Shown piece by piece: positions 24,200 through 35,936 of a stretch of DNA of 64,000 nt. The notes beneath the pieces are model-generated. The model worked only from the letters and a program-made list of their open reading frames with translations, was not told the origin of the DNA and did not search any database. Made by a program: the position numbers and the translations under genes. Numbering within the stretch: position 1 is the first letter of the stretch; the number at the start of each line of letters is the position of its first letter. Source of the DNA: Casuarina equisetifolia (taxonomy: Eukaryota > Streptophyta > Magnoliopsida > Fagales > Casuarinaceae); NCBI GenBank assembly GCA_028551475.1, contig CM052355.1, positions 4,650,001 through 4,714,000 on the forward strand, read 5' to 3'.

Positions 24200-27100
24200 A
24201 TGTCACTGGTTCCTTCGGGTGCCAGGCTATCTGGTTCGCTAATCCCTCACAGTCTTCATTTGCTTCCTTCAACCTCCGTACTTGTTGACCGTAGTACGAT
24301 TAACAAAACTTTTGTACCCACCATGTCTTTCTCCTCTTCTTCCTCTTCTTCTTCGTCCAAGGCCATACCGATAGCCCATTCCAATGAAGACTTACACCAC
24401 GAGAACCTCTTGCAGGTCCTCAAATACCACCAGCAGACCAAGCACGCCTTCGATAAGTACTCCCGAGGTCCTCACGGCCTCGACTGGGCCAACCAGCCTA
24501 ACCCGTTTCGTCGCTACCTCTCTGCCCCTCTTCTTCCTCTGCTTCACTTCCCCACCAAGATCGAAACCCAAAACCCAACACCATCTGATGCCCCTCTCTA
24601 CGCCTCCGTGTTCCACTCTCTTCCTTCTCCGAAACCCGTTTCGCATGCCACCATTTCCCAACTATTCTATGACTCTCTCGCTCTCTCAGCCTGGAAAACT
24701 ACCGGATACTCCACCTGGTCCCTTCGTGTCAACCCCAGTAGCGGCAATTTACACCCCACCGAGGCTTATATCATCGCTCCACCAATCGAGTCTTTGTCAA
24801 GCTCACCTTTCGTAGCGCACTATGCTCCAAAAGAGCATTCTTTGGAACTCAGGGCTGAAATTCCATCTGGGTTCTTCCCTAAATTCTTTCCTCAGAACTC
24901 ATTTCTGGTCGGGCTCTCCTCCATTTTCTGGCGCGAGGCCTGGAAGTACGGTGAGCGGTCCTTCCGGTACGTCAATCACGATATCGGCCATGCCATCGCC
25001 GCGGTGGCAATGGCCTCGGCTGGCCTCGGCTGGGATGTGAAGCTTCTAGATGGTCTTGGATTTGAGGAGTTGAAGAATCTCGTGGGGCTTCAATGTTTTC
25101 CGGAATTCAAATTCCCCTCTAGGCCCGTTAAGGGTAAGTTTCCCGGCATTGAATTTGAGCATCCGGATTCCGTGCTTCTAGTTTTTCCTAGTGGAATTGG
25201 TCAATTTGATGTGAACTATAAGGAACTGAGTTCTGTGATTTCGGAGTTTTCTAAATTGGAGTGGAAGGGAAAGCCAAATTCACTTAGCAAAGAGCATGTG
25301 TGTTGGGATATAATTTATCGAACCGCTGAGGCGGTGAAAAAGCCGTGTATAGTGGGAGACAAGTTTGCTAACGATCCTTTTCAGAGTAGTGGAGTTTGTA
25401 GTGAGGGTTCGTATAAAGGGTTTACGGTGAGGGAAGTTGTTAGGAAGCGTAGAAGCGCTGTGGATATGGATCAAGTTACTGTAATTGACAGAGACACATT
25501 TTATCAGATGCTGTTACATTGCCTTCCCTCGGGTCGTGGAAGTAGAGCGAAACAAAGGAGACAGTTGGCATTGCCGTTTCGGGCACTTCCATGGGATGCT
25601 GAGGTGCATGCTGTTTTGTTTGTTCATAGGGTGGCAAGGTTGCCCAAGGGGTTGTATTTCTTTGTCAGGAATGAGGATCATTTTGATGAGCTTAAGAACT
25701 CTATGAAGAATGATTTTGCCTGGGTGAAACCAGAGGGATGCCCTAGTGATCTCCCTCTGTATGAACTACATAGATCTTCGTATGACATGCTTGCTAAACA
25801 GGTCTCATGCCATCAGGTGTGTCACGTTCTCAATGTTTTACCATTTTGAATGTTTCAGATAATGGTAGAGTTGTTAGCATCTGTTTAAGAAAGGGATATA
25901 GATGTTCGATAATACATATTGAGCATGAAGATGAAGTTTGGACGGGCAATTACTGAATTATGTGTCTTAGAGATGGACATAACATTGGATTTGAACTTTT
26001 AATTTTTTTTTTAATATGCAGCTAGATGATTTTGGATTGTATAGTTTAAAGTATCGTAGAAGTAGCCAAGCTTTAGAGTGGAACTATGTTAAAATCTTTG
26101 ACTGATTGTTTGTGTCGTATAGCATGAATTACTGTTTAAGCTTTATCTGAGTTGCTTCTTTCACTGTCAATTGTTTGGCTCAGAAGAATAAGGTTATTTC
26201 TTAATGGAAGTGGAGTCTACAATTGGCTTTTCCATTTAGAATGTTTGCCAATGGCCAAAACATGTTTCAACAATGCGCAGGACATTGCTAGCCATGGTTG
26301 CTTTAGCCTTGGTATGGTGGCTCGATTCGAGGCTACCTTGCATGAGAAGAGTGCATGGATGTATCCTCGATTGTTTTGGGAAACTGGAGTTCTTGGGCAG
26401 GTGTTGTACCTTGAAGCACACGCAGTTGGCATCTCTGCAACTGGAATTGGTTGTTACTTTGATGATCCTGGTAAAATTCTATTTCTTCACTGTTATATTG
26501 GGCTGAGGATTCTCAATCTGGTTGCAACTGTTTGTGTTAACCTTAAAGTCGCATCAAAGAGGTCATGCAGAAAACAGATAAATGTCAGATATCTATACTG
26601 AGTTTTATTATGAAATAAATTCTGCTGGGAATCAATTGACGACACTTCCACGTTGATTGAGAAGATGCTGAGTAAACAATTGTTTGTGTTGAACTTTTTA
26701 ACTTGGAGACCATTTTAAGTGGTTCATTGAATATCTCTTTCTAGCATCTTAAACCCAGAAACTGATTTATGTGGTGAGGACGAATAAACAAATAGTAGAG
26801 ATGGCTCTTACCAAAACAATGCTGTTAAATTTCTCCAAACAGTTTGGTGCTAGTTTCAACCAGAGTCGATGAAAACCTCACGTGCTGCCGCTATATTAAC
26901 CTGTTTTATAAACCTACTGGAAATATTAGGTGATGTTAAATTTTTAGAAGATATTTGTGGGCCTGTTATCCTTTCATCATCAGCTGAGAATAGCTCCAAT
27001 TTTTCATTGGATGGTTGGCAAATTGACATAAACTAAGTTGACTGCCTCTTACACCAAAAAAATAAAAATAAATAAAAAAATAATTTTAGTCATAAGTTTC

Positions 27101-28012
27101 TTACAGTATTTAATGGTCATATTCATGTATCTAACACGCATTTGAAAAACGTCTATTTAAGAGGAGCAGCATATTTCATTCCAGAACCCGACTCCCCATT
27201 ATCAATCTCTAAATCATAGGAAGTGGGGATAGATCTGCACAATTTAACAAGTGCCACTTAATCACATGCCTTGTAAAAGTGAAAGGCTTTGTCTTATCCT
27301 TTTTTGGTGCTGTGATTTTGTCAGAAGGTGCTGAATAAAAAATGGTAGTGGATAGTTCAACATGCCGAAGGCTTAAATTTGTTATAGCCAGTAGATTATA
27401 ACACAGAAACAAAGATGATGTTCAGGTATATGATTCAAGGCTGGAGAGAATTTTGGGATTTAATCATAACTCTGAGAACGATGGCAGCTTGAGGTGTGAG
27501 AAATCCTCCAAATGAAACTGAGAATGAACCAATTCAGAACCTGAACTAATTTTCTTAGCATCATTCTTTTTCTTCAATGATTTTTACGGGTCACCATTTT
27601 TCGAACTACCCCTGTTACTACTTCAGCACTTACGAGTATTAAATCTATTATTAAACAGGAACTTAAATCTGAACTCAGAAGATATCTGAGATGTCATTAT
27701 ATTGATTCTTTGCCTTTCATGCTGTCTAGACAAAATCTGATTTTAAGCCAAATATCCAAAATCTGAAGATGAAGAACTTCCTTCTTCTTTAGTATGTCTT
27801 GGGATCATCATGGAATGATCTTTTGCATTTTACATGTTCTTGAAATGCTATGGCCCAAGCTTTTCCTTTCATATTGTTTTGCAGTGCACAGAATCCTTGG
27901 GTTGAAAGATTCACGCTTCCAGAGTCTATATCATTTCACTGTTGGAGGCCCTGTCCTGGACAAGCGGATTATGAGCCTACCAGCATATCCAGGCCCTAGT
28001 GTTGACGCATGA
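24200..28012 (+). CDS. SagB/ThcOx-like nitroreductase-fold protein, probably plastid-targeted
   Basis: Exons 24200-25816, 26281-26470 and 27885-28012 join in frame to 644 residues. Exon 1 must end at CATCAG (25816) so that SCHQ continues into DIASHGCFSLGM of exon 2. Recognisable blocks are the N-terminal NPFRRYL and LPLLHFP, the NPSSGNLHPTEAY block (nitroreductase flavin-site type), HDIGHAIAAVAMASAGLGWDVKLL, a second half starting GFTVREVVRKRRSA, and LYLEAHAVGISATGIGCYFDD. Two nitroreductase-like halves in one chain is the layout of bacterial and cyanobacterial proteins called SagB-type dehydrogenases; SagB itself is an FMN enzyme that oxidises azolines in peptide natural products. The first 65 residues are rich in Ser and Leu and poor in acids, with a nine-serine run, as in a chloroplast transit peptide. 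The plant substrate is unknown, and no partner (cyclodehydratase, precursor peptide) lies nearby. Confidence 0.85.
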
Positions 28013-29880
28013 TCGGATGGCTTATATAGACTCCCATTACATTCAAGATCTTTGCCGTCTTGCCCTTTTCTCGAGAATAATGCCAGTCAAAAGAGTTTTT
28101 ACCTTGCATTTGTAAAGAAAGTAGAGATTGCCCTTCTGAGAATCTTGTAGTTAAACACCTCAAGACGACTGTAAATTGTATATATTATCATTCAGTGGCT
28201 TTAGCTACATGGTATTTGATGTAAAGCTGAATCCGTCTGTGTCCTTATTCAGTTCCAAACGTAATAAGAGTGTTGATGAGTAATTGATCATGTTGCCAGG
28301 TTCATTTCAATTTTTCCCTTGATGATAATTTGAAACACCATTACGAGTATTTGCAAGTTCAGATATGGAATTTGCAGATAAACTATAGAAAGCAACTTGG
28401 TTTCGCTTGCTCCATTGTCTTTGCTTGTTCGTAGGGGCATGGGAATCCATTCTTAAGAAACTAACATGGAACTTCAACATTGCGACGCTCCGAGGAAGGC
28501 TGTCTTGATTCCTGTGAAACGTTCCTGGAAATCTCCAACGTGCGGGGTGTTCAAAAGGTTTAAGGGTTTCATGAAGTGATCAATCCAGAACGGATGCGAC
28601 GGTTAGTCTCAAAATGCATGATCCGTTGATCATCCCCTGTACTGCTCCAAAGAAGCGAGTGTTCCTGCTTTTTCCAAGCAGCCTCCCGAAGGAAGGTATC
28701 ACGGTACATAATGTTTTTAACTTTTTGAAGATCCAAGAAGGAGAAACTTGTAGAGTACAAAAGATAAGCCGTTCACAAATTCATCCAAAGATGGTCTTTT
28801 ACACGTCAGGAGACTGCTAAAAGCAAGCGGTGGAACCTCTAGCTTGCCTTGCTTTTGACTTAAAGATTTCGTCTTTTCATTGCTACATTTTGTCCTTGCA
28901 CGGGCATACACAAGGAATAGACAGAAAGGAATAATACGAGAAGAGAAAAACTGCAGTTTGAATACACATTTGTCCTTATCAGCATCAAAAGATGTCACGG
29001 AGCCTATTCCCAACAATCAATACAACTGAATTATATTACTAAATCAAAACAAGCTTTTATGATTTCCGGGAGGTGGCCTCGTTTATGTCACTCAGGGTTT
29101 CTAGATGTCACCGCTCCAATTACTGGGATCACCTCAGCCAACAAGATCTTCTCTTCTTTGAAGAGTGTAACAAACAAAAACGCTTTTTGAAACTGAGAGT
29201 AAGTGCAACAAATAGAGGTCAGTACCCTGGGAACAAAACCAGGAAAATCGAATGCAATGAAGTCGCTCAAGAGGAACTGTCTAAGGCGCTTCCAGTATGC
29301 GGCGGATATTGTCTCGAGTTTGACAGGATTCACCGGGCTGGCATAGCTTGATCTATTTTAGGAAATTACCTTGTATTCAGGAGACAGAGCAAATCATCTT
29401 GTGAAGGATGAATCATGAGTATACAAAGCAATGCAAGAACTATCTTGTTCTCTTCAAATCAAGATAACTTTAGGTCCCGATGGCCCAACGCCACTGCAGA
29501 ACGGATACCTTAGCTGGTAGAATTCTGCTGATCCCAAGTATTTTTCTTTCAGAAGAAATGCAGTAAACCTGGACATGGAAGGCTGGCTCAGAGAGCAGAA
29601 TCAGCACAAACTAAAATTCAATCTGTCCGTCAAGAGATTAATTGTTAATCTTTAATCTCCCATTACAGCAATCCAGTGCCATATTATAGCTACGTCCATT
29701 GTCATTAGCCTAACCTTCTTGCCTCAATCCACTAAACCATATGATACTCGTTCTTTGTATGGCTTTCAACTAGTGGTATTTGCTCCCACCCTGCAGTTGT
29801 GTCCTGACCCATGCTTTAAAATAATTTCACTGGGGTTGGGAACAAAATGGAAAAGTTAACAGCACTCGAAGAGCCAAGTA
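28013..29880. other. Convergent 3' flanks of nitroreductase-like and Ycf20-like genes
   Basis: About 1.9 kb between two convergent stop codons. The left part should be 3' UTR of the nitroreductase-like gene and the right part 3' UTR of the Ycf20-like gene. Frames of 60-100 codons at 28614-29351 on both strands show no recognisable protein, and I see no repeat structure. Confidence 0.4.
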
Positions 29881-30863
29881 TTAGAAGAATATGTTGAACA
29901 AATCTATTTCAAAAGTGAAGGGGTTACTTGATCCAAAAACATCATCCATCCCATATTTAAATGAATCCAAGAAGAGACCCAGGGATAGGCCAGTCTTCCA
30001 ATAGTTAAACATGGTGATCAGGTACCTAATCTTGCTTGCTAAAGGAAGAGATGCCCTATACATGAGTGCCCCAATGCCCTCGACAACAACCACAGCCAAA
30101 GCAGCAGATAGAATGTCCCAGTCACCTGTCTGGCCAATGACTGTAGCAAAGGCAGTTGCACAGTAAAACCCTACCAAGAAAAAGAGTAATTTCATTGGAA
30201 AATCCTTCCTTATCTCCTGCACTCTTGCACCTAGCTTGGTTTGAATAGCTTGGATAGCCCTTATTAAACGGGTTCCACCACTGGGGCTATTTGAGGAAGA
30301 AGGATCAAATCCACGGCTATCCACATTGCTCCTAATGGACCAGCTCATCCTCCTGAACAGTCAAAAGACTACAACATTATGTGCACAGACAAGTAAACTA
30401 ATTAGCAGTCTCTGCCATGTGGTGAAACATGACTTTTCTCTACCAAAACATGAATATGCCATCTTTTGAAGAACAAACATGAATCCAATGCAAATTGAGC
30501 AATGGCCAAGTATACGCATGACGATCAACTAATTTGTGAGTACAAAAAAAGATTGTCACACTCTTTCTATGGAGCATATTACCACAAAGAGATATCCACA
30601 AAATAATTCCACCGTATCCCAGTTGCATGAAATATCAAAAGCATCAAATCAATTGCCATAGAGACTTACTTGAACTTGTTGACCAAGGATGGTTGGCCTA
30701 CATGAAAGAAACTGCACTCGGAGTGGAGCTTCCGGCTCCATGCAGTAGTTCGATGAAAGCATGAAGCAAGGCACAAAATTGCTACTCTCGATCTGACAGC
30801 TTGCTTTGGAGATAGAAGCATAGCATTTCTTTGACAATTGGGCAAAATATTCGTCATCGACAT
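29881..30863 (-). CDS. Ycf20-like (DUF565) plastid membrane protein
   Basis: Two exons on the minus strand, 30863-30670 and 30352-29881, join as K/R in FKRMSW to 221 residues. The core from about residue 93 (TRLIRAIQAIQTKLGARV) to 197 matches the nuclear Ycf20-like family: a basic helix, then two hydrophobic segments (about 118-139 and 143-163) separated by GQTGDWD, ending NYWKTGLSLGLFLDSFKYG. Ycf20 was first seen as a plastid-encoded frame in algae; land plants have nuclear copies, and one Arabidopsis member has been linked to non-photochemical quenching, but the biochemical role is unknown. Residues 1-65 are rich in Ser, Arg and Cys and fit a transit peptide. The ATG at 30863 lies just inside an exon entered by an acceptor at 30868/30867, so a leader intron is likely. 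The last 20 residues (DDVFGSSNPF to the stop) are less like the family, and an unseen intron there cannot be excluded. Confidence 0.9.
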
Positions 30864-30867
30864 TTAC

Positions 30868-32130
30868 CTGAAAAATCCTGCAGGTAACTATTACTGGAAA
30901 AATATAACTCAACGAGAAAAGAAATACAACTATACCCCAAATCAACATCATTAATCCGAAAAGTAAAATATCAAGGCCTGATTCTGAGTAAGTTTAACAA
31001 AATACTAAGAGTAAGTTTTGGATGCTATAAGGTAACAGTGTATTACCGCTTTCAATTCGCAGACTTATTACATAACACAACCTCCACTCGAACTCCTCCC
31101 TAACAAATATACAATCTCCCATTAAATTCTCAGGTTCTATGGTTATTCGCTGCTAAAACCCAAAGGCACTCATAGCAATCACAAACTTCAAAATACGAAC
31201 ATCCGGCCATAAAACCAGAATGGATTTGTGCCTAATCATTATAATATAAATGCCAAGTAAGGACTGCTGAATGAGGAAGACTCCCTAAGAACAAAGGGTG
31301 TATTAAAGCAAATTCCATTCGCAACAACCAGAGAGAACAAAAGGTCAAAAAATATGCTTACGATGCTAAAGTCTGATTATAGTTGTGAAAGCTTTAGCTT
31401 TGCGTTTCTTCTTCTTCTTCTCCCTCTTCTATGTTTTCATTTTCTCCTCTCTGGCCCAGGTTTGACAGGGGCCAAAGGGAGCATCTGGGATTGTCGCGGC
31501 GGATAGGAATATGTCCTTTCTGCCTTGGTCTTGTCAACGGCAGACCGTTTGATTGCCTTGTTGAATGATTCTCCTATACTTTCAGTAACCGACACACCGT
31601 TTCTTCCATCTTTTATTTTCTGAAGTTGCGAGTGCGCACTCCATAGCGAAATGATGAACAATGATGATATGATGGTATTGGCATGGCCATGAAAATACAA
31701 GGTAATTATGAGTAATTATGAATCCCCAAAATTATTCCGGTCCTCCTCGCCGGCCGGCATTTATCATTTTTATATATTTAACCGAGCCAAACAAAATGAG
31801 CTTTTTAATTCCAAGAAACATTAACAACTAAGTTACCTGCGATGATTTAAGAGACACCATGCATTATTATATCTGAAGAGAGAGAGAGAGAGAGAGAGAA
31901 GGAAAAGTGGAGGAAGACGTTGAAGTAGTGAGAGACAGCAAAGCTGACAATATTCACGTTCTATGTGAGTTTACATGTAAAGGATGGCTCTTTGTCTTGC
32001 AATTCTGATCCGAGCCCAGTGTTCCGTATATGGAGTTCCTGACTTTTCCTGATTGTTTATTCAGAAACCTGTCTTCTCCTACCCCCTTGCTATAAAATAG
32101 ATGTAATAATAAGCCGGAAATAGGAAAAGA
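30868..32130. other. Leader/promoter space between Ycf20-like and DUF641 genes
   Basis: These two genes are divergent. The left part should contain leader intron and leader exon of the Ycf20-like gene. A minus-strand frame at 31437-31700 opens without an ATG, ends in a basic proline-rich tail, and is not recognised; it may be leader sequence. An (AG)n tract lies at 31877-31899, a usual position for GAGA-type repeats in plant promoters and leaders. Confidence 0.4.
31877..31899. repeat. (AG)n microsatellite upstream of the DUF641 gene
   Basis: About eleven AG units lie some 350 bp upstream of the predicted leader-exon donor of the DUF641 gene. It is a simple repeat; a promoter role is only a possibility. 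Confidence 0.85.
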
Positions 32131-32249
32131 AGTAAAAAAGCATTTGGGTTTAGGGTTTTCAATTATTAGCGACAGGCAAAACCTAGAGCAGGCTTCGTCT
32201 GTTCACGGTTGCTTCTGTCTTACGCCTTCGGGGAGATCTCCGACTAAAG

Positions 32250-35200
32250 GTAAGTTTCCGCTTTATATAAACAGTTTGTTTCCTCAGAAAAATGGGGGAA
32301 ATTTCTGGATGCGAGTGTTTTTGCCTAAAATATCGCTGTGGGCTTGGTTGGAATTAGAAGCCTGTCAATGAGTACACTTTTGATGTAAATTTCTAGACTT
32401 TGAGTTTCTCTTTTCCTTTTCTTGTCATTTATCGTGAAGGGGGTTTAGGGCCTTCTTTTTATCCAGTTAGCTGTTTTTGTCTCGGGTCTTACCGGGTCAA
32501 TTAACCGATTTGGTGTTTCAAAGGGGCGATGATGAAGTTGAAAGTTATCTTATTCCAGAAAATGCGTGTATATACTGCGACCGATGAAGTTATATACTTA
32601 ATTGATTTGCTTTTCATTTTTGTGCTAAATTTTAGATTGAAGGTTATTATGCTTGCTGGAGATGTTCTATGCTTGATTTTTGATCTTTATGGGTAGGCAG
32701 CTTTTTCCGTGCCTTGTTTTCTTCTACATATTATCTGGCAGTTCATTGGGTTTTCTTTTATAACGTGTGGAAATGTGATACATAAAGGCTAACTACGTCT
32801 AGGATTTCCTTCTTTTGGGTTTTATCTTCTGCCTCTTATTGGCTTTCCTTTGTATCTCAAAGAGTTTTATAGCTATATTCTAAAGTTTTTTATAGACTGC
32901 TTCCGCTGCTTTGAAAGCATCCATGGCCGGTCTAAGTATATGTGCAGAGCTTTTTATTATCTTAGGGCTTGAAGTTAACAGTTTTCTCAGGTTCCCCATC
33001 TTAACATTTAATGTTCAATGGTTTCATTTTATGCAATGGCAATGTGGTAGGGAATCTGAATCCTTCAGAGGCATATTGTATGTGAAATCTAGCATGGATC
33101 TGGCCAGGCTTTCTTAGTTGCAAAAACCAATATCCTCTCAATGTCATTGGATTGATATCCCTCATTTCATTGTTCAGTTGTCACTTTAGCCTTGGTTAAA
33201 CTCCTGATTGTATTTATGCCTTTATTTGTTCTGGTGGTCCTTTAGCTACATCACTATGTGTCTTTCCGGATGGATTCATAGATATGGTAATTTATCGTGA
33301 ACCATCCTCTGAGCAGTGTTCTGGGTATCCAAATACTTCTTTGTTATTTAGCATGCTGTTTCAAAAGGAGTCTATTGTAGTTTGAGGTAGTTTATTATCC
33401 TTATCTCTCTGTAGTATATTATACACATGAAAGCCTGTCACTTACTAGCTACTCCATGTTGTGAACTAGCTATTTGTGGAGGTATTTATTAAGAATTTAG
33501 CAGACTCTGTACCTGAGGCAACTGTATAAGGGTTTTGTGGCTACATCTAAATAATCTAAGTGGCATGTTGAGGAGACCATGTACCTGAAGCACCTATAAA
33601 GGGTTTTCTGACTGCATGTAAAGCATCCATTTTTGTTTTTGGTAATGGGAAGAAAGTCTATACTTGGTTACTTCATTCCTTAGATGAGTGTGTGTTGTGG
33701 ATGGGTGAGGAGGATATTCTTAATAGTGACTGTTAGAGCCATTATCTTGCAGCTTAAGTTCTCCTAGGCCATTCAGAGGTTAATTTAAAGTTGCTTCAAA
33801 GGTTCTGAAGAGTAGGATATTTGTTAGTCCAACGGCGATTTAGTGAATTTTAAACTGCTTAAAGTTGACCAAAATTTATTTAAAAATTTCGCAAGTAGAG
33901 TTTACAAAGCTGGTTGGTTTAAATCAATATGGTGGCAGAGAAATGATAAATGGGAGGGATTTTGTGGGTTGTTACTTCTGAACTTTTGCTTAAATTAGAA
34001 CGTAATTCCTTTCTTTCTCTTCCAAACTTACTAACAATGTGGCAATTGAAAGGGCAATAATTACCTTAGTTTGGTGATTAGACTAAAAAATTTTCACTGA
34101 CATCTTTATGTTATATTCACTGCACAGAACGTAGTGGGAATGTAAAAAATTTACTATCTTTGTTGACTAATATTATTAAGATAGTGCCTCTAAGATGGAA
34201 TTAGAATTTACCGTCGAAAAATGAGGATGGGGAAGCCATGCCACCAATACCTAAGTGATATGTTGCTGTTTAGATTTTGTCAAAAATTCAGGGAGTGTCT
34301 GTAGGGCATAGACCACTAACACTAGTTTGCTGCTAATGCTCAGCAGGATTTTAAATCAGACTGTTGTGATATGGTTCTCTTCTACCTTAATAGCTGGATT
34401 ATACATTGTCTTGTGGCATTAAGAGAGGGTTGTTTTCTTGTATTCTAGATTTGGCACTGTAGCTCAAGCATTTCTATAAGGAGATCTTGGTCTTTCCTTC
34501 AATTCTGGCAACTGCATTGGCAACATTGAAATCAATGTTGTAGATACTTGGGTGGTAAGATCATATGGGTGAACATGGCCAAAGCATTAGGATCTGATGA
34601 GGAATAATGAGTTTTCATGGTATTGAACCTTCCTCATGACTCTTATGAATAGTGTTTGAACTGGAAGCTTGGAATTGCATCAAGAGTCTCACAGGCATTT
34701 GGTGCCAAATACAAAGAGTTTTGGTTAAAAGTATATGTTCTAAGTTTATGGAGATGATTCGTATCTGAATTGGTATTTCAGAACTAAGTTTGTTGAATCT
34801 CCGTTTATTTTCATGATAGCCTTGACTTTTGGAAAGTGCTCCGGAATCTCTGTTCACTTCTTCTGTTTATATGGGATTATGCCTGGGAAGATTAGTTTTA
34901 AAGTTTCCTTGGGAAGAAATTCAGGATGTGATGAGAGGAAATGAATTTGAGGTCCTTATGGTCTTCAATTCCTGGAGTTTCCAAAGCCTTGAGTAATGCT
35001 TTAGGCAATGGAAACTTCTGTTGATGTAGGAAATCAACTTCCTATGTTGTGACTCTTCTTAGTTACAACAAATTAAACATGTGAAATGCTTGATGACTTC
35101 AAGTGACTAGTGTACTAAGATTAGATTTGGAAATACTGTACGATATGAAGTATTTATGTTGCCTGCCTATGATCCTTTTTTGTGAATGCAATTGCTTGCT

Positions 35201-35871
35201 GATGCTCAATTCTTCTTCTACTAGTTGATTAGGTCCAGTCTTTGCATTAAAATGAAAGCAGAAATTTTTTAGATGTGTTTTGGTGCTTGGAGAGTCAGGG
35301 TATCTGCCTTTTTTGTTTTGTAGTCAATGTGTCTATGCTGCTGCGTATTTTACATGTATCCTAGTACTTGCTTGATAGCTTGAAACAGTGAAGTTTTGGA
35401 ATTTATGAATGGGGGTGCTTGAATAATTGGTCATCTAAAATGAAATGTCTCAGTCAAGCTAACTCCCAGCGTTTCTAGTTCTGGCAATTGCTCTGAGATA
35501 GCGAACCAACAAAGTGAGAACACGTTGGGTTCACAAATGTTCACAGACGGTAGCATCTAAGCAGGAATGCTCCTAACCTCCGATTGATCAAAAAACTGGG
35601 AACAGTAGCAGCATATACAGTTGTGCTATCCAACATTTTTGTGAACTTGTATAAGCTTAAGCACTTTGCTGAACCGAGTCAGGGGAACCTTCTGTAGCTG
35701 TTTTGAACGTAAAGCAATTATTCAATTATGATGTCTATGAACCGACTTTTATCTATCTGCTGTTTTCTGGAAGCAGTTCTATCATATTTTACAAGAATTT
35801 CTATGTTTGTTTTTTTTATAGTTGAGCTGGTTTTCTGCAGATGCCAATAATAGTTCTGTGGGAATTTGCAG
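32250..35871 (+). other. Probable 3.6-kb leader intron of the DUF641 gene
   Basis: A strong donor (CTAAAG followed by GTAAGT) occurs at 32249/32250, and no coding sequence is visible from there to the ATG at 35937. Two acceptors lie just before the ATG: TTCTGCAG ending at 35840 and TTTGCAG ending at 35871. The whole stretch is T-rich, as plant introns are. A long leader intron is the simplest reading, but it could also be plain promoter sequence. Confidence 0.5.
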
Positions 35872-35936
35872 GTTTATTAACATTGGTGTTATCTCTGAAG
35901 GAAGCGTACTCAACTGGCCCCTCATAGGAAGTAGAT

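Noticed and set aside
31437..31700. Minus-strand small protein ending in a basic proline-rich tail
   Set aside because: The frame opens at TTG, not ATG, and the only nearby ATGs are in another frame; more likely leader or intergenic sequence.
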